Of a DNA stretch of 64,000 bases, positions 42,215 through 50,235 are shown one piece after another. Where the stretch lies: contig NZ_LMPQ01000010.1 in the NCBI RefSeq assembly GCF_001423905.1, forward strand, positions 430,802 to 494,801, given 5' to 3'. The stretch's first letter is position 1, and each line of letters starts with the position of its first letter. The translations under genes and the position numbers were made by a program. The notes under the pieces were generated by a model. The model was not told the origin of the DNA and ran no database searches. It worked only from the letters and a program-made list of their open reading frames with translations. The stretch comes from Frigoribacterium sp. Leaf186 (GTDB lineage Bacteria > Actinomycetota > Actinomycetes > Actinomycetales > Microbacteriaceae).

Positions 42215-42889
42215 ATGAAGACCGCACTCGTCACCGGGGGCTCGCGGGGCATCGGCCTCGCCGTCGTCCGCGACCTCGCCCGCACGCACCACGTGATCGT
42301 CCACGGCCGGGACGAGGAGGCGCTGCGGGCGATCACCGCGGACCTCCCGTCCGCCACGGCGTGGGCCGCCGACCTCTCGGGCCCGGCCCTCACGATGCCG
42401 GCTCTCGACGAGCTCGACGTGCTGGTGCACGCCGCCGGGGTGATCGGCGGCCGGGCCGTCGCCGACACCGACCGCGACGCCTGGCGTCGGGTCTTCGAGG
42501 TCAACGTGTTCGCCGTCGCCGAGGTGACGCGTCAGCTGCTGCCGGCGTTGCGGGCCGCTCAGGGCACCGTCGTCGCGATCAACAGCGGCTCGGGCTTCAC
42601 CGCCGGGCCGAACGGCAGCACCTACGCGGCGAGCAAGTTCGCCCTGCGGGCCCTGACCGACGCCCTGCGCGAGGAAGAACGCCCGAACGGCGTGCGCGTC
42701 AGCTCGGTGCACCCGGGCCGCGTCGACACCGACATGCAGCACGAGCTGGTCACCGCCGAAGGCGGCACCTACGACGCCTCGCTCTACCTCGAGCCGGAGT
42801 CGGTCGCGGACGCCGTGCGCCTCGTGGTCGACCTGCCGCACGGCGCGACGGCCGAGGTCGTCTCGGTGCGCCCCACCCGCCGGGCCTGA
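42215..42889 (+). CDS. Short-chain dehydrogenase/reductase
   Basis: A 224-residue classical SDR. The Rossmann start TALVTGGSRGIGLAV, the catalytic serine in INSGSGFTAG and the YAASK pair give the Ser-Tyr-Lys set, and the segment VHPGRVDTDMQ follows. It probably reduces a carbonyl with NADPH. The ATG is 6 nt after CAGACT, fitting the window's leaderless pattern although this hexamer is a weaker -10. It lies 29 bases after the DUF3140 stop. Confidence 0.92.
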   Translation: MKTALVTGGSRGIGLAVVRDLARTHHVIVHGRDEEALRAITADLPSATAWAADLSGPALTMPALDELDVLVHAAGVIGGRAVADTDRDAWRRVFEVNVFAVAEVTRQLLPALRAAQGTVVAINSGSGFTAGPNGSTYAASKFALRALTDALREEERPNGVRVSSVHPGRVDTDMQHELVTAEGGTYDASLYLEPESVADAVRLVVDLPHGATAEVVSVRPTRRA

Positions 42890-42932
42890 CCCGCTGCGCC
42901 CGCGCCGGGCGCATCGGGCGGCGCGGGCCGGG

Positions 42933-43283
42933 TCAGGAGGTGCGGGCTGCGTCCGAGCCGTCGGTCGGGTCGTGCTCGGGGGCGGCGAGACGGGCGGCGC
43001 GTCGGTTGTGCCAGGCGATCTGCCCGCACTGGGCGGCGGCGACGGCGAGGAACACGACCACGGTCGAGAAGCCGAGGTCGGTGGTCTCACGGATGCCGAA
43101 GACGCCGAGCAAGATCACACCGGTGCCGAGAGCGCGTCCCCACCGGAGGCCCGGGGGGACGTTCGGCGACTGCCGCCACCACGGGAACCGACGATCACCG
43201 ACGGCGGCCAGCTCACGCGCCGTCGCTTGGGTCGACAGGGCGACGCCGAAGACGAGCACCACGAGCCACAGGAGCAACCACAT
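42933..43283 (-). CDS. Small membrane protein
   Basis: A 116-residue unrecognised protein with an N-terminal span (MWLLLWLVVLVFGVALSTQ), a polar loop with RRFPWWRQSPNVPPG, and one or two further spans (ALGTGVILLGVFGI, STVVVFLAVAAAQC). The tail is polar. The ATG lies 7 nt after TAGCCT. It converges on the SDR gene with only 43 bases between the ends. Confidence 0.55.
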   Translation of the reverse strand: MWLLLWLVVLVFGVALSTQATARELAAVGDRRFPWWRQSPNVPPGLRWGRALGTGVILLGVFGIRETTDLGFSTVVVFLAVAAAQCGQIAWHNRRAARLAAPEHDPTDGSDAARTS

Positions 43284-43299
43284 GCCCTCGAGGCTAGGG

Positions 43300-43328
43300 C
43301 CAGGGAGGCGACCCGCGCCTCCCCCTGG
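43300..43328. repeat. Very short inverted pair of dispersed repeats
   Basis: CCAGGGAGGCG (43300-43310) and CGCCTCCCCCTGG (43316-43328) face each other with only about 5 bases between them; pairing is 11 bp with a small bulge. It is upstream of the small membrane protein, near its promoter. Confidence 0.7.
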
Positions 43329-43408
43329 CTGGTGAGGCGTCGGCGGGTGACCGACCTGCTGTCACACCACGGAGTGATGTCCGTTCGGCGGTGCGACCTG
43401 CGGCCGGG

Positions 43409-43621
43409 TCAGCTGTAGTCGTGGCCCGAGACGCCGAGCGAGCGGTAGACGTACTCGCCGCCCTCGCTGGCGTCGGCGTCGAGCTCCCACATGAGGTCCT
43501 CGCCGTCCGAGGCCCCGGGGCGGGTGACGCTCTTCTGCGGCAGGCCGTCGATGAGGGTGAGTTCTTCGGTGGTGGTCTCGTCGTGGCCCACGAAGCGGGC
43601 GGTGTAGGTCTGGTCGCTCAT
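43409..43621 (-). CDS. Hypothetical small protein
   Basis: A 70-residue acidic protein with a beta-rich look (TYTARFVGHDETTTEELTLID and GEYVYRSLGV). No family recognised and no membrane span. The ATG lies exactly 7 nt after TAGCGT, an element pattern typical of real leaderless genes here, which is the main evidence besides the clean frame. It is divergent to zwf, 84 bases away. Confidence 0.6.
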   Translation of the reverse strand: MSDQTYTARFVGHDETTTEELTLIDGLPQKSVTRPGASDGEDLMWELDADASEGGEYVYRSLGVSGHDYS

Positions 43622-43705
43622 GGCGTGGACGCTACGCCGCACCGGCCCCGGCGGTGTGCGCCGACCCCCGGGCACGCCGGGACCCGAACCACTACCGTGC
43701 ACGGC

Positions 43706-45154
43706 ATGACGGCGAAGAAGGCCCCCGAGCCCGCGACCCTGTTGATCCTCGGGGCGAGCGGAGACCTCGCCGCGCGCCTCCTGATGCCCGGCCTGGGCGG
43801 CCTGCTGGCGCTCGAGCCGAAGCGCCGCGTCCAGCTGATCGGCGCCGGCGTCGAGGAGTACACCGACGCCGAGTGGAAGCAGCGTGTGAAGACGTCGTTC
43901 GACAGCGTCCACGCGAGCGGCCCCGCCGTCGACGCGCTGCTCGAGTCGACGACGTACATCACCGCCGACGTGACCGGGGTCGACGGCCTCCGCAGCCTCG
44001 TCGAGGCCTGTGACGCGCCTCCGTCGATCTACTTCGCCCTGCCGCCCGCGATCACCGAGAAGGCCTGCGCCGCCCTGCGGAAGGTCGACCTGCCCGAGGG
44101 CACGTCGCTCGCGCTCGAGAAGCCGTTCGGCACCGACCTCGCCAGCGCGAAGAAGCTGAACCGCGAGGTGCTGAAGCTCGTGCACGAGGACCAGGTGCAC
44201 CGCGTCGACCACTTCCTCGGCCGGTCGACCGTGCTCAACCTGCTCGGCCTGCGGTTCGCGAACCGCCTGATCGAACCGATGCTCAACAACCAGCACGTCG
44301 AGAGCATCGAGATCGTCTACGACGAAGAGCTCGGCCTCGAGAACCGCGCCCGCTACTACGACCACGCGGGTGCCATGGTCGACATGATCCAGAGCCACCT
44401 GCTGCAGGTGATGGCCGTGCTGACGATGAACGCCCCCGCGACCCTCGGCCCCGCCGACCTCCGCGACGAGAAAGAACTCGTGCTGCGCGCCACCCACGTC
44501 TGGGACGACGACGCGGTCGCCAACACCCGTCGCGCCCGCTACGCGAAGGGCGAGGTCGACGGCCGCACCCTGCCCGCCTACGTCGACGAGGACGGCGTCG
44601 ACCCGTCGCTCGAGACCGAGACCCTGGCCGAGGTCGTCGTCGAGGTCGCGAACTGGCGCTGGGCCGGGGTGCCCATCCTGCTGCGGTCGGGCAAGGCGCT
44701 CGCCTCACGTCGCCGCGAGATCGTCATCACGTTCCGCCCGCCGACCCACGTGCCGAAGGAGTTCGTCGGCGGCGGCACCCCCGACCGCCTGCGCATCGCG
44801 ATCTCGCCCGACGAGATGTCGCTCGAGCTGAACGTCAACGGGCCGGGCGACTCGTACGACCTGTCGCGCGCCTCCCTGCACGCCGACTTCGGCGCGGCCG
44901 ACCTGACGGCGTACGGCGAAGTGCTCGAGGGCATCCTCGACGACGACCCGACGCTGTCGGTGCGCGGCGACTCGGCGGAGGAGGGGTGGCGCATCGTCGC
45001 CCCTGTCGTCAAGGCCTGGACGTCCGGCGACGTCGCCATCGACGAGTACCCGGCCGGGTCGGCCGGGCCGTCGTCGTGGCCGGCCGGCGTGCACCAGAAC
45101 GAACCGGCCGTGCGGGCCCGCGAGGGCGCGAAGCTGGCGCACCGCGAGGACTGA
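43706..45154 (+). CDS. zwf: Glucose-6-phosphate dehydrogenase
   Basis: A 482-residue G6PD, first enzyme of the oxidative pentose phosphate pathway (glucose-6-phosphate plus NADP to 6-phosphogluconolactone). The NADP-binding start LLILGASGDLAARLLMPGL, EKPFGTDLASA and the substrate-site RVDHFLGR (a variant of RIDHYLGKE) around residue 166 are visible, and so is LRSGKAL. It stands alone instead of being next to opcA or gnd, so it may be a second copy in the genome. The ATG is 7 nt after TACCGT. Confidence 0.92.
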   Translation: MTAKKAPEPATLLILGASGDLAARLLMPGLGGLLALEPKRRVQLIGAGVEEYTDAEWKQRVKTSFDSVHASGPAVDALLESTTYITADVTGVDGLRSLVEACDAPPSIYFALPPAITEKACAALRKVDLPEGTSLALEKPFGTDLASAKKLNREVLKLVHEDQVHRVDHFLGRSTVLNLLGLRFANRLIEPMLNNQHVESIEIVYDEELGLENRARYYDHAGAMVDMIQSHLLQVMAVLTMNAPATLGPADLRDEKELVLRATHVWDDDAVANTRRARYAKGEVDGRTLPAYVDEDGVDPSLETETLAEVVVEVANWRWAGVPILLRSGKALASRRREIVITFRPPTHVPKEFVGGGTPDRLRIAISPDEMSLELNVNGPGDSYDLSRASLHADFGAADLTAYGEVLEGILDDDPTLSVRGDSAEEGWRIVAPVVKAWTSGDVAIDEYPAGSAGPSSWPAGVHQNEPAVRAREGAKLAHRED

Positions 45155-45184
45155 GGCGCGCCGCGGCACCGGCACGCCGCCACG

Positions 45185-45244
45185 CCGCCACGAAGTAAGC
45201 AGCCCGCCACGCAATCACGTGGCGGGCTGTTCAATTCGTGGCGG
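45185..45244. terminator. Long hairpin between convergent genes
   Basis: The arms 45185-45211 and 45218-45244 pair over 27 bp with about three mismatches around a CAATCA loop; AGCCCGCCACG/CGTGGCGGGCT is perfect. It lies between zwf and the transglutaminase-like gene and is a likely bidirectional terminator. Confidence 0.8.
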
Positions 45245-45352
45245 GATCAGCGGGATTGGCGGGGTCGCCGGGCGGCGGCGGGGTCGGCGGGGTCGCCGGG
45301 CGGCGGCGGGGCACGGAGCGGCGAGCGCAGGAGGCGCGGCGCCGGCGGGCGC

Positions 45353-46261
45353 TCAGCCCAGGCTGACGAAGGTGGTCACGTCGTCGCGCGGCAGCACGTC
45401 GGCGACGGCACCGACCTGCATCCCCGCGACGGTGACGCGTCCGCCGTGGCTCGACAGGAACGCGGTGTCGGAGGCGTCCCGTCCGGTCGCGATGCGCAGC
45501 AGCGTCTGGCGCGGGGCCAGCCCGGTGGCGTCGACCACGTGCCAGGCGCCGTCGACGAAGGCCTCGGCCACGGCGTGGAAGTCCATCGGCGACAGCCCCG
45601 GCGCGTAGACGCTGACGAGCCGGGCCGGCACGTCGAGCCCGCGCAGCAGGGCGATGACGAGGTGGGCGTAGTCGCGGCAGACGCCCTGCCGGTCGAGCAG
45701 GGTCTGCACGGCGCCGTCGGTCGGCGCGCTCGCCCCGGGCACGTAGGCGAGGTGCGAGCCGACCCAGGTCGCGACCGCCGCCAGCAGGTCGCGCCCCTCG
45801 AGGCCGCCGAACTCGGCTCGGGCGGTCGGGCTCAGGGTGTCGGACTCGCAGTAGCGGCTCGGTCGTCGGTAGCGGACCAGGTCGAGCTCGTCGACGGGCG
45901 GCTCGTCGAGACGGCCCTCGACGACCACCCGGTAGTCGACGGTGACGCGGCCGGCCCCGACCTCGCACAGGTGGAGGAGGGTGCCGTGGTGGTCGTGCAC
46001 CTCGCGGACCTCGAGGGGTGCGCCGTGCTGGGTCACGGCCAGCGCCTCCTCGGTGATGCGGGCGGCGCCGGGGGCGGCGGTAGCCGTGCCGGGGGCGTCG
46101 GCGTCCGTGCCGGGGGCGGCGGTGTCCGTGCCGGGGGCGTCGGCATCCGTGCCGAGGGCGTCGGGGGCGGCCGCGTAGGCGCGCGAGGCGGCGACCGACA
46201 GGACGAACTCGGCGGGGCCGTCGACGTCGAACTCGAGCCGGGCGGACGCGGTGCGCTTCAT
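45353..46261 (-). CDS. Transglutaminase-like cysteine peptidase family protein
   Basis: A 302-residue protein with a bacterial transglutaminase N-terminal-like region and a catalytic core: Cys in LLDRQGVCRDYAHL, His in MDFHAVAEAF and Asp in HVVDATGLAP. These form the papain-like triad. Cytosolic, no signal peptide. A stretch of five seven-residue units of the GTDADAP type (DNA 46065-46169) interrupts the N-terminal domain, making a flexible insert. The function may be proteolysis or amide transfer; the substrate is unknown. Confidence 0.82.
   Translation of the reverse strand: MKRTASARLEFDVDGPAEFVLSVAASRAYAAAPDALGTDADAPGTDTAAPGTDADAPGTATAAPGAARITEEALAVTQHGAPLEVREVHDHHGTLLHLCEVGAGRVTVDYRVVVEGRLDEPPVDELDLVRYRRPSRYCESDTLSPTARAEFGGLEGRDLLAAVATWVGSHLAYVPGASAPTDGAVQTLLDRQGVCRDYAHLVIALLRGLDVPARLVSVYAPGLSPMDFHAVAEAFVDGAWHVVDATGLAPRQTLLRIATGRDASDTAFLSSHGGRVTVAGMQVGAVADVLPRDDVTTFVSLG
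46065..46169 (-). repeat. Tandem repeat, 5 x 21 bp
   Basis: Five direct 21-bp units (GTGCCGGGGGCGTCGGCNTCC type) encoding the seven-residue GTDADAP linker in the transglutaminase-like protein. Because the unit keeps the frame, the linker length is likely to vary between strains. Confidence 0.8.
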
Positions 46262-46345
46262 GACGAGAGGGTGGCACACCCGTGGGTCCGGCGTGTTTCG
46301 TCGGCGAGGCGCCGCGATGTCGGTGGCGCCGGGTTGGATGAGCGC

Positions 46346-46642
46346 ATGCCCTCGTACCGCGTCACGCTCACCGTCGGCACCTTGCGGCCCGGGGTGCGGC
46401 CCGACTCCGTGCTGCCGGCGGCGGCCGCGAGCGCCGCGGGCCTGACGACGGTCGAGGCGAGCGACGTCACGCTGGTCCGGGGCGAGCCACGCCTGGTGGT
46501 GCGCTACGAGTGCCCGGCCGACGAGCCCGCACACCGCATCGGCGCCGTCGTCGAGGCTGCCGTCGGCGAGCTGGCCGACGTCGTCCAGGGGCGCGTGACG
46601 CGTCGCGACGGCGGGGCGTGGACGTTGGTGAGTGCAGTCTGA
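46346..46642 (+). CDS. Hypothetical protein
   Basis: A 98-residue protein with a beta-alpha-beta-like pattern (YRVTLTVGTLRPGVRPDSVLPAAAASAAGLTT) and a second half RLVVRYECPADEPAHRIGAVVEAAVGEL. It is about the size of a ferredoxin-like fold domain, but no family is recognised. The ATG is 6 nt after TTGGAT. Its stop is about 80 bases before the bacteriocin gene, but the latter has its own promoter-like AT-rich patch. Confidence 0.6.
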   Translation: MPSYRVTLTVGTLRPGVRPDSVLPAAAASAAGLTTVEASDVTLVRGEPRLVVRYECPADEPAHRIGAVVEAAVGELADVVQGRVTRRDGGAWTLVSAV

Positions 46643-46644
46643 TG

Positions 46645-46672
46645 TTCTTCATGACGCGGTTCACACTTTAAT
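46645..46672 (+). promoter_or_regulatory. Putative promoter of the bacteriocin operon
   Basis: TTCTTC (46645-46650) and TTTAAT (46667-46672) are separated by 16 bases in an AT-richer patch (TTCACACTTTAATGC). Transcription would start near 46680, giving a leader of about 45 bases before the ATG with GAGAGG as ribosome site. The -35 is poor. Confidence 0.45.
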
Positions 46673-46723
46673 GCTTTCCTGGACGGGTCGGGCGTTCGCT
46701 CGGCCCTTCCAGAGAGGCATTGC

Positions 46724-47110
46724 ATGAAGATCCTGTCCCGTTTCACCACTGGCGCCGTTGCGCTCGCCCTGCTGGCGACCGGCACCACCGCGGCGAACGC
46801 GGAAACCCTCTCAGCCACCGAAGGCACGACCGTCGAACACGGTTCCGTGGCGGTCCAGCCCGAGACGGAGGCCACGACCACGAGCAGGGACGGCAGAAGC
46901 CTCGTGGTCGAGTCGTCCTGGACCTACGGCACGAAGCCCCGCCTTTACTCGAACTACTTCCACCGCAGCAGGTGGCACGGCTCGTCGGTCAAGACGAACG
47001 CCGGCCGGATCACGCAGAGTGCGAACACGCGCCCGGGGCAGTGGTCCTACGCGTACGGCATCGCCACTCCGGGCCGAGTCGACTTCGCGTACTACCGCAT
47101 CACGAGCTGA
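46724..47110 (+). CDS. Lactococcin 972 family bacteriocin precursor
   Basis: A 128-residue secreted peptide. The signal MKILSRFTTGAVALALLATG ends at AANA (about residue 26), followed by an acidic, low-complexity stretch and then the family core: SSWTYGT (residues 65-70), YSNYFHRSRWHGSSV (75-89) and a closing DFAYYRIT. The SNYFH/YxH...SSV and YY pattern is that of lactococcin 972, which inhibits cell-wall synthesis by binding lipid II. No cysteine and no leader of the double-glycine kind: export is by Sec. It is followed by the 7TM-type protein and ABC ATPase that accompany this family. GAGAGG precedes the ATG. Confidence 0.85.
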   Translation: MKILSRFTTGAVALALLATGTTAANAETLSATEGTTVEHGSVAVQPETEATTTSRDGRSLVVESSWTYGTKPRLYSNYFHRSRWHGSSVKTNAGRITQSANTRPGQWSYAYGIATPGRVDFAYYRITS

Positions 47111-47115
47111 TCCAC

Positions 47116-47147
47116 GTGGTGCGTCACGTCGTGGCGTGACGCACCAC
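47116..47147 (+). terminator. Hairpin between bacteriocin and export genes
   Basis: GTGGTGCGTCACG (47116-47128) pairs perfectly with 47135-47147 around a 6-base loop, 5 bases after the precursor stop. No U-tract follows. As a partial terminator it would let the precursor be made in excess over the two transporter genes. Confidence 0.65.
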
Positions 47148-47187
47148 TGATCCCGACTCCGTCCGACCTCTCGTCAGGAGGCCCCCG

Positions 47188-49290
47188 ATGCATGCCATCC
47201 TCCGAACGGCCGTCGTCCTCGTCGCGGTGGCCTCGACCCTGGCCGCACACCTCGTCGCCGAGAGGATCGAAGAACTCTTTCCCCTCTCGGCCCCGGCCCA
47301 GATCCACATCACGTCGGGCCCGGGCGGATCGGCCGAACCGGCGGCCGTGATCGCGGACCTCGAGGGGAACGACCTCGCCGCAGCGCTCGTGACCTTCGAC
47401 GCCACCCCCGCTGGCGTTCGACGCGTCCTCGTCCTCTCTCCCGGTTTCGCGCGACAGCCCGGGGCCCCCGACGCCGTGGCTCCCGGCGAGGACGTCCACG
47501 CCTTCGGCACCCGTCTGGCGTCGACGCAGACCCGCGTGCTCGACACGGACGCGGACACGATCTACGGCCAGTGGACGGTCTTCGGTTCCGACCACGACAT
47601 CGAGGGCGCAGCCGAAGCCCTCCGTCGTGACGGCTTCACGGCAGAGGTCGTGTGGAACGACGCAGCGGCAGCGGCAACGCAAGCCGTCACGGTGACCCCA
47701 CCCCTCCTCGTGCTCACGGTCGCCCTCTTCCTCTTCGCGACGTCGTCGGCCGCGTGGGCCCTGACCGCCGGCTCACGGAGGGTCCGTCGGGTCCACGGTC
47801 TCTCTCGCTGCCGGGTGTCCGGCGGCGACCTGACCAAGACGGCAGGATTCGTCGTGGCCGCCTGGGCGACGACCTGTCTCGGCTGGCTGGTGACGGCCAC
47901 GGTCCTGTGGGGCACCGCACCGACCTTCGGCCCCACGGGTCTCCTGGTCGCGCGGATCTCGGCTCTGTGTGGCGGGGGGACGGTCGCCGTCGTCGCCCTC
48001 GCGGCCGTGGTGACGCACGGTGCGTCGCGTCCCGGGCCGCGATCTCGCGACCGTCGAACGACGACCGTCGTCGGGGTGGCGGCGGGGATGACCCTCCTGG
48101 GGATCGGATCGTCCCTGTCCGTCGCCTCGTACACGCTCGAACAGGCTGACCACGGCCTCCACGCCGCCGTGGCGAAACACGACTCCTGGCACGGCCGATC
48201 GGCTCGCATCATCTCGCTGCGCGCGACGGAGGAGCCCGTCGTGGAGCGTGAAGCACCGGGTTGGTCCCGTCTCATCGCCACCGAGGAGGCGGCCGGGCAC
48301 CTCCTGCTCGACCAACTCGACCCCGGGTGTCAGGGACTCTCGCTGCCGGTCGACTGCGTGGTGGTCAGCAGCACCTATCTGCAGCAGGTGGCATCTTCGG
48401 GCACGAACGGGATCGACGGGCTCGTCCACGACGCCGACGATCGTGTGCGAGTCCTCGTGCCGCGCAGTTCGGCGATCGAGACCGGCGCCCTGAAGTCCGC
48501 CGTCGAGGAGTTCGTCGCGTTCCAACGCGAGGTCGAGACGCGGTTCGCCTGCCCCGACGACGACTGCCTCGACGACGTCCCCGTCGCGGCGGTGACCGTC
48601 CAGACGTACTCCTCCCGACTCGAGCTCCCTCTGCTGACGGCCTACCCGCGCACCGACTCGGGCAGGGACGTGCTCGTCGACCCCGTGCTGGTCGTCGTTC
48701 CTCCGGCACGCCGAGTGCTCAGCGTGGACTACCACTTGGCGGCCCTGAGCACGGGCGACGAGCTGTACACCGGCTCGGAGGTCGAGCTCGAGGCAGCCCT
48801 CGACGAACACGGTGTCCGCGATCTCGTCTTCGCCGACACGGATGTCCAGGACGAGACCGGTTCGCTCGTCCCCCAGTGGCGCGCGTGGAGGTCCCAGACC
48901 GTCGTCACGCTGTGGTTCTCGGCCCTCCTGGCAGCCGCGATGATCTGCCTCCTCGTCTGGTCGTCCGTCCGATCGCGTGCCCGCTCGCTGGCGGTGCACC
49001 GTGTCCACGGCTTCTCACCGTTCCGTCGTCACGGCCGGCTGCTGGCCGTCGTCGCAGCGCTCGGAGGCACGGCACCCCTCATGGCGTTCTTCGGTCCACA
49101 CCCGATGGCCGTACCCGACATCCCCCTCGTGCGAGCGATCACCACCGGCCTGGCACTCGCTGCGGCCTTCGCCCTGCTCGCCTGGCCGACGGCCGTCTGG
49201 TGCGAGCGTCGTCCGGGCGCGCGGGCCAGGTGGGCACGTGGCTCGACCGTCCGGCACCGACTCGAAGGAGACGTCCATGGCGCGTCCTGA
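47188..49290 (+). CDS. Bacteriocin-associated integral membrane protein (DUF1430)
   Basis: A 700-residue membrane protein with an N-terminal span (AVVLVAVASTLAAHLVAE), a large outer domain of about 140 residues, four central spans (for example LLVLTVALFLFATSSAAWAL and VVGVAAGMTLLGIGSSLSVA), a second outer domain of about 255 residues and three C-terminal spans. This layout is that of the 7TM (DUF1430, bact_immun) permease half of lactococcin-972-type systems, related to MacB/FtsX permeases. It probably gives immunity or export together with the ATPase. AGGAGGCCCCCG precedes the ATG. It overlaps the next gene by 14 bases. Confidence 0.85.
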   Translation: MHAILRTAVVLVAVASTLAAHLVAERIEELFPLSAPAQIHITSGPGGSAEPAAVIADLEGNDLAAALVTFDATPAGVRRVLVLSPGFARQPGAPDAVAPGEDVHAFGTRLASTQTRVLDTDADTIYGQWTVFGSDHDIEGAAEALRRDGFTAEVVWNDAAAAATQAVTVTPPLLVLTVALFLFATSSAAWALTAGSRRVRRVHGLSRCRVSGGDLTKTAGFVVAAWATTCLGWLVTATVLWGTAPTFGPTGLLVARISALCGGGTVAVVALAAVVTHGASRPGPRSRDRRTTTVVGVAAGMTLLGIGSSLSVASYTLEQADHGLHAAVAKHDSWHGRSARIISLRATEEPVVEREAPGWSRLIATEEAAGHLLLDQLDPGCQGLSLPVDCVVVSSTYLQQVASSGTNGIDGLVHDADDRVRVLVPRSSAIETGALKSAVEEFVAFQREVETRFACPDDDCLDDVPVAAVTVQTYSSRLELPLLTAYPRTDSGRDVLVDPVLVVVPPARRVLSVDYHLAALSTGDELYTGSEVELEAALDEHGVRDLVFADTDVQDETGSLVPQWRAWRSQTVVTLWFSALLAAAMICLLVWSSVRSRARSLAVHRVHGFSPFRRHGRLLAVVAALGGTAPLMAFFGPHPMAVPDIPLVRAITTGLALAAAFALLAWPTAVWCERRPGARARWARGSTVRHRLEGDVHGAS

Positions 49291-49996
49291 CGCCCCGACC
49301 ACGATCCGTCGCACGGCGGCACCAGCCGGGCCCCGCCCACGCCTGGTCGTCTCGGACCTGTCCGCGCTCCGTTCGGGACGTGAGCTCTGGAAGGACGTGT
49401 CCGCGACGTTCGACGCCGGGACGACGACGTCGATCTGGGGCCCCAGCGGGGTGGGGAAGTCCACCCTGTTGGCGTGTCTAGGACTGCTCGACACGGTGAC
49501 GTCCGGGTCGATCACGCTCGACGGCGACGAACTCACGCGCACCCGAGGTCGCACGCGCCGACGTCTGCATCGAGACGTGTTCGGGTTCCTCTTCCAGGAC
49601 CACGGCCTCGTCGACGACTGGACCGTCGCGAAGAACCTCGACGTCGCCCTCGTCGCTCGGCGGGCCCCTCGTCGACAGCGGGCCGGGCGACGCTCCGCAG
49701 CCCTCCGGCGCGTGGGGCTGGACGGCGCGCAGACGACGAAGGTGTCCCGGCTGAGTGGGGGCGAGCGGCAACGGGTCGCCCTGGCGCGCCTCCTGCTGCA
49801 CGAGCCACGGGTGGTCCTGGCTGACGAACCCACCGCGTCGCTCGACGACGCGAACGCCGAGATGGTCGTCGACCTGTTGCGCACGTTCGCCGAGGACGGT
49901 GCCGTCGTGGTCGTCGCGACGCATGACGAACGGGTGATCGCCGCGAGCGATCAGGTGCTCGAGCTCGCCGGGACGGGGCTGAACCGAGCGCGGTGA
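49277..49996 (+). CDS. Bacteriocin export/immunity ABC transporter ATP-binding protein
   Basis: A 239-residue ATPase subunit. Walker A GPSGVGKST (residues 55-63), Q-loop FQDHGLVDDW, signature LSGGERQR (159-166), Walker B VVLADE (179-184) and the switch His in ATHDERV are all intact. The Q-loop and family are those of the lactococcin-972-group ABC ATPase. Start 49277 has GAAGGAGACGTCC just upstream and overlaps the 3' end of the permease gene, so translation is coupled. It energises the 700-residue membrane partner. There is no separate permease or peptidase domain. Confidence 0.9.
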   Translation: MARPDAPTTIRRTAAPAGPRPRLVVSDLSALRSGRELWKDVSATFDAGTTTSIWGPSGVGKSTLLACLGLLDTVTSGSITLDGDELTRTRGRTRRRLHRDVFGFLFQDHGLVDDWTVAKNLDVALVARRAPRRQRAGRRSAALRRVGLDGAQTTKVSRLSGGERQRVALARLLLHEPRVVLADEPTASLDDANAEMVVDLLRTFAEDGAVVVVATHDERVIAASDQVLELAGTGLNRAR

Positions 49997-50004
49997 CGCC
50001 CCCG

Positions 50005-50082
50005 GGAGGCGCGGGTCCGGCCGACGGGTCCATGGCCCGTTCTGCGCACGGTCGCCTCCGTGGCGTCCGGCACCGCGCCTCC
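50005..50082. repeat. Inverted pair of dispersed repeats after bacteriocin operon
   Basis: A forward copy (CCCGGGAGGCGCGGGTCCGG around 50005-50014) and a reverse copy (CACCGCGCCTCCTCGGTCG around 50073-50082), 58 bases apart, in the spacer between the ABC ATPase and the small lipoprotein genes. Confidence 0.8.
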
Positions 50083-50108
50083 TCGGTCGTGGAGTCCTTG
50101 CCGGCTTC

Positions 50109-50179
50109 ATCCGGCACGTACCGGATCGTGTGGCCGGCGGACCCGTGGGCCCGTCGGCCCCATCCGGCACGGACCGGAT
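50109..50179 (+). promoter_or_regulatory. Two identical-type palindromic sites, operator-like
   Basis: ATCCGG-cacgta-CCGGAT (50109-50126) and ATCCGG-cacgga-CCGGAT (50162-50179) are 18-base palindromes of the same design, starting 53 bases apart, about five helical turns. The second ends 45 bases before the TAGGCT -10 of the lipoprotein gene. Their form and spacing suggest a pair of regulator binding sites. Confidence 0.55.
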
Positions 50180-50235
50180 GACCGCGCGGCGGAAGCACCT
50201 CGGTGCCGCGCGCCGGCCACGCGTAGGCTCGCGCC

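Noticed and set aside
43773-43781. Dispersed repeat in zwf
   Set aside because: The match lies in the conserved NADP-binding codons (AARLLMP), so it is likely a coding coincidence; the same applies to 49785 in the ABC signature region.
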